Under the pieces are notes generated by a model. It was not told the DNA's origin and searched no databases. It worked only from the letters and a program-made list of their open reading frames with translations. From Streptococcus mitis (GTDB lineage: Bacteria > Bacillota > Bacilli > Lactobacillales > Streptococcaceae), in the NCBI GenBank assembly GCA_001914195.1, contig MKYF01000006.1, forward strand, positions 1-54,915: a stretch of 54,915 nucleotides of DNA. The letters are read 5' to 3'. The position numbers and the translations under genes were made by a program. This document shows, piece after piece, positions 49,279 to 54,915 of this stretch (positions are counted from its first letter, which is position 1; each line of letters starts with the position of its first letter).

Positions 49279-50535
49279 ATGGAAAGTTTACTTGTTCTAT
49301 TATTGATTGCCAACCTAGCTGGACTTTTTCTGATTTGGCAAAGACAGGATAAGCAGGGAAAACATCTAAGTAAGAGCTTGGAGGATCAGGCAGATCACTT
49401 GTCAGACCAGTTGGATTACCGCTTTGAACAAGCAAGACAAGCCAGCCAGTTAGATCAAAAAGATTTGGAAGTGGCTGTCAGCGACCGTTTGCAAGAAGTG
49501 CGAATTGAATTGCACCAAGGTCTGACTCAAGTTCGTCAAGAAATGACAGATAATCTCCTCCAAACCAGAGATAAGACCGACCAACGTCTCCAAGCCTTGC
49601 AGGAATCCAATGAGCAACGTTTGGAACAAATGCGCCAGACGGTCGAGGAAAAACTAGAAAAGACCTTGCAGACGCGCTTGCAGGCTTCCTTTGAGACAGT
49701 TTCCAAACAACTGGAGTCGGTCAATCGTGGTCTTGGAGAAATGCAGACAGTTGCCCGTGATGTCGGAGCTCTCAACAAGGTTCTCTCTGGAACCAAAACG
49801 CGAGGGATTCTGGGAGAATTGAAACTGGGGCAAATCATCGAAGACATCATGACCCCTGCCCAGTATGAACGAGAATACGCAACGGTTGAAAACTCTAGTG
49901 AACGAGTGGAGTATGCTATTAAGTTGCCTGGACAGGGTGACCAGGAATATGTCTACTTACCGATTGACTCCAAGTTTCCACTGGCAGATTATTACCGCTT
50001 AGAAGAAGCCTATGAAGCAGGTGATAAGGATGATATTGAACGCTGTCGCAAGTCACTCCTAGCAAGTGTCAAGCGCTTTGCCAAGGATATCAAGAGCAAG
50101 TACATAGCACCGCCTCGGACGACCAATTTTGGAATCTTGTTTGTTCCGACAGAAGGTCTCTACTCAGAAATCGTCCGCAATCCGGTCTTCTTTGATGATT
50201 TGAGACGGGAGGAGCAGATTATTGTCGCAGGTCCAAGTACCCTATCAGCCCTCCTCAATTCCCTATCAGTTGGCTTCAAAACTCTCAATATCCAAAAGAG
50301 TGCCGACCATATCAGTAAGACTCTTGCTAGCGTTAAGACCGAGTTTGGCAAGTTTGGTGGCATTCTGGTCAAGGCACAAAAACATCTCCAACATGCCTCT
50401 GGCAATATTGATGAACTATTAAACCGTCGTACCACAGCTATCGAGCGGACGCTCCGTCACATTGAGTTGTCAGAAGGTGAGCCTGCGCTTGATCTACTCC
50501 ATTTCCAAGAAGATGAGGAAGAATATGAAGATTAG
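49279..50535 (+). CDS. rmuC: DNA recombination protein RmuC homologue
   Basis: A 418-residue protein with an N-terminal membrane anchor (SLLVLLLIANLAGLFLIW) and a long coiled coil (about residues 30-150, rich in Gln, Glu and Arg). The conserved nuclease-like RmuC core follows (GILGELKLGQIIEDIM, LPIDSKFPLADYYR, TNFGILFVPTEGLYSE). RmuC limits DNA inversions at short repeats in E. coli. The start follows AGGAGG; it overlaps cbf1 by 11 nt. Confidence 0.94.
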   Translation: MESLLVLLLIANLAGLFLIWQRQDKQGKHLSKSLEDQADHLSDQLDYRFEQARQASQLDQKDLEVAVSDRLQEVRIELHQGLTQVRQEMTDNLLQTRDKTDQRLQALQESNEQRLEQMRQTVEEKLEKTLQTRLQASFETVSKQLESVNRGLGEMQTVARDVGALNKVLSGTKTRGILGELKLGQIIEDIMTPAQYEREYATVENSSERVEYAIKLPGQGDQEYVYLPIDSKFPLADYYRLEEAYEAGDKDDIERCRKSLLASVKRFAKDIKSKYIAPPRTTNFGILFVPTEGLYSEIVRNPVFFDDLRREEQIIVAGPSTLSALLNSLSVGFKTLNIQKSADHISKTLASVKTEFGKFGGILVKAQKHLQHASGNIDELLNRRTTAIERTLRHIELSEGEPALDLLHFQEDEEEYED

Positions 50536-51466
50536 TCACATGAAAAAAGATGAGCTGTTTGAAGGCTTTTACCTAATCAAATCGGCTGACCTGAGGCAAA
50601 CTCGAGCTGGGAAAAACTACCTAGCCTTTACCTTCCAAGATGATAGTGGCGAGATTGAAGGGAAACTCTGGGATGCCCAACCTCATAATGTTGAGGCCTT
50701 TACAGCAGGTAAGGTTGTTCACATGAAAGGGCGCCGAGAAGTTTATAACAACACCCCTCAAGTCAATCAAATTACCCTTCGCCTGCCTCAGCCTGGCGAA
50801 CCCAATAATCCAGCTGATTTCAAGGTCAAGTCACCAGTTGATGTCAAGGAAATCCGTGACTATATGTCGCAAATGATTTTCAAAATTGAAAATCCTGTTT
50901 GGCAACGAATTGTCCGAAATCTCTACACCAAGTATGATAAGGAATTTTACTCCTATCCAGCAGCCAAGACCAATCACCATGCCTTTGAAACGGGTTTGGC
51001 TTTCCACACTGCAACCATGGTGCGTTTGGCAGATGCTATTAGCGAAGTTTATCCTCAGCTCAATAAGAGCCTGCTCTATGCGGGGATTATGCTGCATGAC
51101 TTGGCTAAGGTCATTGAGTTGACGGGACCAGACCAGACCGAGTACACAGTGCGAGGCAATCTCCTTGGACATATCGCTCTGATTGATAGTGAAATTACCA
51201 AGACAGTGATGGAACTCGGTATCGATGATACCAAGGAAGAAGTCGTTCTGCTTCGTCACGTTATCCTCAGTCACCACGGCTTACTTGAGTATGGAAGCCC
51301 GGTCCGTCCACGTATTATGGAAGCAGAGATTATCCATATGATTGATAATCTGGATGCAAGCATGATGATGATGTCAACAGCTCTGGCTTTGGTGGATAAA
51401 GGAGAGATGACCAATAAAATCTTCGCAATGGACAATCGTTCCTTCTATAAACCAGATTTAGATTAA
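50525..51466 (+). CDS. cbf1: 3'-5' exoribonuclease YhaM/Cbf1
   Basis: A 313-residue RNase. The N-terminal OB-fold nucleic-acid-binding domain (residues ~1-105) precedes an HD domain with H-HD-D motifs: NHHAFETGLAFHT, AGIMLHDLAKVIEL, HVILSHHGLLEYGSP and MIDNLDAS. In pneumococcus Cbf1 degrades small RNAs. The start ATG at 50525 is preceded by GAGGAAG. Last gene of the rsmA run. Confidence 0.95.
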   Translation: MKISHMKKDELFEGFYLIKSADLRQTRAGKNYLAFTFQDDSGEIEGKLWDAQPHNVEAFTAGKVVHMKGRREVYNNTPQVNQITLRLPQPGEPNNPADFKVKSPVDVKEIRDYMSQMIFKIENPVWQRIVRNLYTKYDKEFYSYPAAKTNHHAFETGLAFHTATMVRLADAISEVYPQLNKSLLYAGIMLHDLAKVIELTGPDQTEYTVRGNLLGHIALIDSEITKTVMELGIDDTKEEVVLLRHVILSHHGLLEYGSPVRPRIMEAEIIHMIDNLDASMMMMSTALALVDKGEMTNKIFAMDNRSFYKPDLD

Positions 51467-51524
51467 CAATTTAAGAAAAATGAGCATTTTTTAGGATAAG
51501 AATGTTCGTTTTTTTATGTGAATA

Positions 51525-51533
51525 TGGTATAAT
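51525..51533 (+). promoter_or_regulatory. purR extended -10 promoter
   Basis: TGGTATAAT lies 200 bases before purR and upstream of a BOX element, so the BOX would be transcribed as purR leader. Confidence 0.6.
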
Positions 51534-51552
51534 AAGTAAAAGACAAAAATGA

Positions 51553-51706
51553 ATACTCTTCGAAAATCTCTTCAAACTAGGGTAGCATCGCCTTGTCGTA
51601 TGTATATATGTAGTTATATTACAGACCTTGTCAGTTCTATCGACAATCTCAAAACAGTGTTTTGAACCACCAGCGACCAGCTTTCTAGTTTGCTTTTTGA
51701 TTTTTT
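51553..51706 (+). repeat. Degenerate BOX element, A-B-C structure
   Basis: A 154-bp element matching 59+45+50. It starts ATACTCTTCGAAAATCTC as in the copy at 37050. It has one boxB (CAAAACAGTGTTTTGA) and a decayed boxC (CAGCTTTCTAGTTTGC, then GATTTTTTGAAT). Many substitutions mark it as older. It sits between the purR promoter and gene. Confidence 0.85.
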
Positions 51707-51732
51707 GAATAAAAATGGAATAGGAAATAGAA

Positions 51733-52560
51733 ATGAAATTAAGAAGAAGTGATCGGATGGTTGTCATTTCCAACTATTTGATTAATAATCCTTATAAACT
51801 AACTAGTCTCAATACTTTTGCTGAAAAGTATGAATCTGCTAAATCATCCATATCAGAAGATATCGTGATTATCAAACGCGCCTTTGAGGAAATTGAAATC
51901 GGTCATATCCAGACAGTAACTGGGGCTGGCGGAGGTGTCATCTTTACACCGTCTATTTCGAGTCAGGATGCTAAGGAAATGGTTGAAGACTTGCGTGCCA
52001 AGTTGTCAGAAAGTGACCGTATCTTGCCAGGTGGTTATATCTACCTGTCTGATTTGCTTAGCACACCAGCTATCTTGAAAAATATTGGTCGCATTATTGC
52101 CAAGAGCTTTATGGACCAAAAAATTGATGCGGTTATGACAGTAGCGACTAAGGGTGTTCCACTTGCAAATGCAGTTGCCAATGTTCTGAATGTTCCCTTT
52201 GTCATTGTGCGCCGTGACCTGAAAATTACCGAAGGTTCAACGGTTAGCGTCAACTATGTATCCGGTTCAAGTGGTGACCGCATTGAGAAAATGTTCCTTT
52301 CAAAACGCAGTCTCAAGGCAGGCAGCCGTGTCTTGATTGTGGATGACTTCTTGAAAGGCGGAGGAACTGTCAACGGGATGATTAGTCTCTTGCGTGAGTT
52401 TGATTCAGAATTGGCTGGTGTAGCAGTCTTTGCGGATAATGCCCAAGAAGAACGTGAAAAGCAGTTTGATTACAAGTCACTCTTGAAGGTAACCAATATT
52501 GATGTCAAGAACCAAGCCATCGATGTTGAGGTTGGCAATATCTTTGACGAAGATAAATAA
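51733..52560 (+). CDS. purR: Purine operon regulator PurR
   Basis: A 275-residue Gram-positive PurR. An N-terminal winged helix (MKLRRSDRMVVISNYLINNP, residues ~1-75) precedes a phosphoribosyltransferase-like domain with the PRPP loop RVLIVDDFLKGGGT. In streptococci and lactococci it activates purine biosynthesis genes. The start is preceded by AATAGGAAATAG. Its leader contains the degenerate BOX element. Confidence 0.96.
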   Translation: MKLRRSDRMVVISNYLINNPYKLTSLNTFAEKYESAKSSISEDIVIIKRAFEEIEIGHIQTVTGAGGGVIFTPSISSQDAKEMVEDLRAKLSESDRILPGGYIYLSDLLSTPAILKNIGRIIAKSFMDQKIDAVMTVATKGVPLANAVANVLNVPFVIVRRDLKITEGSTVSVNYVSGSSGDRIEKMFLSKRSLKAGSRVLIVDDFLKGGGTVNGMISLLREFDSELAGVAVFADNAQEEREKQFDYKSLLKVTNIDVKNQAIDVEVGNIFDEDK

Positions 52561-52570
52561 GAGATAGAAC

Positions 52571-52604
52571 TAAAGGTTGGAACAATTGTCCCAGCCTTTC
52601 TTTG
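52571..52604 (+). terminator. purR terminator
   Basis: AAAGGTTGG/CCAGCCTTT stem with about 10-nt loop and a weak T tract (TTTCTTT). Confidence 0.6.
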
Positions 52605-52626
52605 CAAATAGAATAGAAGGAAGCGT

Positions 52627-53877
52627 ATGAAAACACCATTTATTAATAGAGAAGAGTTAGAAGCGATTGTTACCGAGTTCCCGACTCCCTTTCACTTGTA
52701 TGATGAGAAGGGGATTCGTGAGAAGGCAAGAGCCGTCAACCAAGCCTTTTCGTGGAACAAGGGCTTTAAGGAATATTTTGCAGTTAAGGCTACTCCAACC
52801 CCAGCTATCTTGAAAATTCTTCAAGAGGAAGGTTGTGGAGTGGACTGCTCTAGTTATGTAGAACTTTTGATGAGCCATAAACTGGATTTTCCAGGTTCTG
52901 AGATTATGTTCTCTTCAAACAACACGCCAGATAAGGAATATGCCTATGCACGTGAATTAGGTGCGACCATTAACTTGGATGCCTTTGAAGATATTGAACA
53001 TCTAGAGCGTGCAGCAGGTATTCCAGAAATCATCTCATGTCGTTACAATCCTGGAGGCGTTTTTGAACTGGGGACAGACATTATGGACAATCCTGGAGAA
53101 GCCAAGTTTGGTATGACCAAGGACCAGCTCTTTGAAGCTTTTGCCATCTTGAAGGAAAAAGGAGCCAAGACTTTTGGGATTCACTCCTTCCTAGCGTCCA
53201 ATACCGTGACCCATCTCTATTATCCAGAGTTGGCGCGTCAGCTTTTTGAATTGGCTGTTGAAATCAAGGAAAAGTTGGGCATTTCACTAGACTTTATCAA
53301 TCTTTCTGGCGGTATTGGAGTCAACTATCGTCCTGAGCAGGAGCCAAATGATATTGCTTTGATTGGTGAGGGGGTTCGTAAGGTTTATGAAGAGGTCCTT
53401 ACGCCAGCAGGTCTTGGTCAGGTCAAGATTTTTACCGAATTAGGTCGTTTTATGTTAGCCCCTCACGGTGCTTTGGTTACAAGAGTCACTCATAAGAAGA
53501 AAACCTACCGTACCTATCTAGGTGTGGATGCATCAGCAGTCAACCTCATGCGTCCAGCTATGTACGGAGCTTACCATCATATTACTAACGTGACCCATCC
53601 AGATGGACCAGCTGAAGTGGTAGATGTGGTTGGTTCACTCTGTGAAAACAATGATAAATTTGCAGTGAATCGCGAACTGCCTCATACAGAAATCGGTGAT
53701 TTGCTGGTAATTCATGATACAGGTGCACATGGTTTTTCAATGGGCTACCAGTACAACGCCAAACTTCGTTCTGCGGAAATCCTTTATACCGAAGAAGGTA
53801 AAGCCCGTCAAATCCGCCGTGCAGAGCGCCCTGAGGACTACTTTGCAACCTTGTATGGCTTTGATTTTGAAGAATAA
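52627..53877 (+). CDS. lysA: Diaminopimelate decarboxylase
   Basis: A 416-residue PLP-dependent decarboxylase of the alanine racemase-like fold, making lysine from meso-diaminopimelate. The PLP lysine is in YFAVKATPTPAIL, glycine-rich phosphate binding in NLSGGIGVNYRPEQ, and the catalytic cysteine region is VGSLCENNDKF. Lysine is also needed for the Lys-type peptidoglycan of this group. Start follows GAAGGAAGC. No clear terminator is seen behind it. Confidence 0.94.
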   Translation: MKTPFINREELEAIVTEFPTPFHLYDEKGIREKARAVNQAFSWNKGFKEYFAVKATPTPAILKILQEEGCGVDCSSYVELLMSHKLDFPGSEIMFSSNNTPDKEYAYARELGATINLDAFEDIEHLERAAGIPEIISCRYNPGGVFELGTDIMDNPGEAKFGMTKDQLFEAFAILKEKGAKTFGIHSFLASNTVTHLYYPELARQLFELAVEIKEKLGISLDFINLSGGIGVNYRPEQEPNDIALIGEGVRKVYEEVLTPAGLGQVKIFTELGRFMLAPHGALVTRVTHKKKTYRTYLGVDASAVNLMRPAMYGAYHHITNVTHPDGPAEVVDVVGSLCENNDKFAVNRELPHTEIGDLLVIHDTGAHGFSMGYQYNAKLRSAEILYTEEGKARQIRRAERPEDYFATLYGFDFEE

Positions 53878-53940
53878 AATGATAATTCATTGAAAATGAA
53901 ATTGAAAAACAGATTGCTTTCTAAAAAATAGGCAAAAATC

Positions 53941-53968
53941 TTGTTTTTCCTTCAAGTCGTGATATAAT
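53941..53968 (+). promoter_or_regulatory. pflA promoter
   Basis: TTGTTT, 16-bp spacer, TGA-TATAAT extended -10. Confidence 0.7.
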
Positions 53969-53973
53969 AAAAC

Positions 53974-53989
53974 TATAAAACGTTTTCAA
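53974..53989 (-). promoter_or_regulatory. cre-like site at the pflA transcript start
   Basis: The minus strand reads TTGAAAACGTTTTATA, matching WTGNAARCGNWWNCAW except near the last bases and nearly identical to the manLMN site. It lies directly downstream of the -10 box. Confidence 0.55.
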
Positions 53990-54002
53990 GGAAGGTAACG
54001 AT

Positions 54003-54797
54003 ATGTCTGAAGAAACAATTGATTATGGACAAGTGACAGGAATGGTGCATTCGACAGAAAGCTTTGGGTCAGTAGATGGGCCTGGTATTCGCTTCATTGT
54101 CTTTTTGCAGGGCTGTCACATGCGTTGCCAGTATTGCCACAACCCGGACACTTGGGCTATGGAGTCCAATAAGTCACGTGAACGGACGGTAGATGATGTC
54201 TTGACAGAAGCCTTGCGCTACCGCGGTTTCTGGGGAAAAAAGGGTGGGATTACAGTCAGTGGAGGAGAAGCCCTCTTGCAGATTGATTTCCTTATTGCCC
54301 TCTTCACTAAGGCTAAAGAACAAGGAATCCACTGTACCTTGGACACCTGTGCCCTTCCTTTCCGTAATAAACCACGTTACCTTGAAAAGTTTGACAAGCT
54401 CATGGCTGTCACTGACTTGGTTCTCTTGGATATCAAGGAAATCAACGAAGAACAGCACAAGATTGTCACTAGCCAAACCAATAAAAACATCCTGGCCTGT
54501 GCCCAGTATCTATCAGATATTGGAAAACCTGTCTGGATTCGTCACGTGCTAGTTCCGGGCTTAACAGACAGAGACGATGACTTGATTGAACTTGGTAAGT
54601 TCGTTAAGACCCTCAAAAATGTTGATAAGTTTGAAATTCTACCTTATCACACCATGGGTGAGTTCAAGTGGCGTGAACTGGGAATTCCATATTCCCTCGA
54701 AGGGGTTAAACCACCAACAGCAGATCGCGTCAAGAACGCTAAGAAACTCATGGATACCGAAAGTTACCAAGACTATATGAAACGTGTACATGGATAA
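54003..54797 (+). CDS. pflA: Pyruvate formate-lyase activating enzyme
   Basis: A 264-residue radical SAM enzyme that installs the glycyl radical on pyruvate formate-lyase. The iron-sulfur motif is GCHMRCQYCHNPDTW (CxxxCxxC), with the SAM GGE motif in TVSGGEALLQ. It is needed for anaerobic mixed-acid fermentation. The start follows AAGGAAGG. The cre-like site at its promoter suggests CcpA control. Terminated at 54861-54908. Confidence 0.96.
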   Translation: MSEETIDYGQVTGMVHSTESFGSVDGPGIRFIVFLQGCHMRCQYCHNPDTWAMESNKSRERTVDDVLTEALRYRGFWGKKGGITVSGGEALLQIDFLIALFTKAKEQGIHCTLDTCALPFRNKPRYLEKFDKLMAVTDLVLLDIKEINEEQHKIVTSQTNKNILACAQYLSDIGKPVWIRHVLVPGLTDRDDDLIELGKFVKTLKNVDKFEILPYHTMGEFKWRELGIPYSLEGVKPPTADRVKNAKKLMDTESYQDYMKRVHG

Positions 54798-54860
54798 AAA
54801 AGAAGCCTGATGGAAACTAGTCCACTGAAAAAATAGGTCTCTTACTTTTAATGAAATGAA

Positions 54861-54908
54861 AACCGAGGAATCTCTCGTTAATTTGAGCGAGTTCCTCGGT
54901 TATTTTGT
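54861..54908 (+). terminator. pflA terminator
   Basis: AACCGAGGAA/TTCCTCGGTT outer stem with an inner CTCG/CGAG pairing, then TATTTTG. Confidence 0.85.
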
Positions 54909-54915
54909 ATTTATT

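Overview
The window is chromosomal DNA of a Mitis-group Streptococcus, either S. pneumoniae or a close relative such as S. mitis. The evidence is pneumococcus-like proteins throughout, a fused folB-folK gene in the order folP-folC-folE-folBK, two BOX-type interspersed repeats, many TGn-TATAAT extended -10 promoters, and a characteristic rRNA/tRNA tail. Several proteins seem to differ slightly from pneumococcal reference sequences as I remember them, so the species is not fixed. No phage, IS element, CRISPR array or replication origin was seen.

Layout. 1-880: 3' end of a 5S rRNA gene, nine tRNA genes (Val, Asp, Lys, Leu, Thr, Gly, Leu, Arg, Pro) and a terminator. 1297-4987: operon of two tiny membrane proteins, an ABC transporter and a DesK/NarL-type two-component system (pneumococcal TCS11 type). 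5136-16979: rpsL-rpsG, fusA, polC, a 50-aa ORF, pepS, a GlsB/YeaQ-like protein, rsuA and pepC. 17035-22079 (minus strand): manLMN mannose/glucose PTS, adhP and a HAD phosphatase. 22269-28240: a purine permease, a CPBP protease-like protein and the folate (sul) operon. 28286-34643: a DUF960-like gene, ccpA, ansA, a HAD plus NTP-pyrophosphohydrolase fusion, uspA, a small membrane protein and an aminotransferase. 34788-39156: rpmH (GTG start), an orphan oligopeptide-binding lipoprotein, a BOX element and a KimA-type transporter. 39313-54797: housekeeping genes tatD, rnmV, rsmA, rsgA, rpe, thiN, rmuC, cbf1, purR, lysA and pflA, interrupted between rnmV and rsmA by a 5.4-kb accessory locus.

Two points stand out. 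First, folP carries an in-frame 6-bp tandem duplication giving Ile66-Glu67 twice, the change known to make pneumococcal dihydropteroate synthase sulfonamide resistant. Second, the 40718-46102 locus looks like a peptide/bacteriocin system. It has a PlcR/TprA-like regulator, a Sec-secreted 159-residue protein, a 52-residue membrane protein 3 nt behind it (candidate immunity protein), and a DUF1430-type membrane protein with its ABC ATPase and a 102-residue partner. A ~175-bp control segment (regulator gene tail, terminator, inverted-repeat operator, promoter) occurs twice, once before the secreted-protein gene and once before the transporter genes. The two transcription units could thus share one regulator, and the secreted-protein cassette looks as if it was inserted or duplicated between the copies.

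Central carbon control links several parts of the window: ccpA is present, and cre-like sites overlap or follow the promoters of manLMN, ccpA itself and pflA. All functional calls are from reading the sequence and family knowledge. No database search was run.
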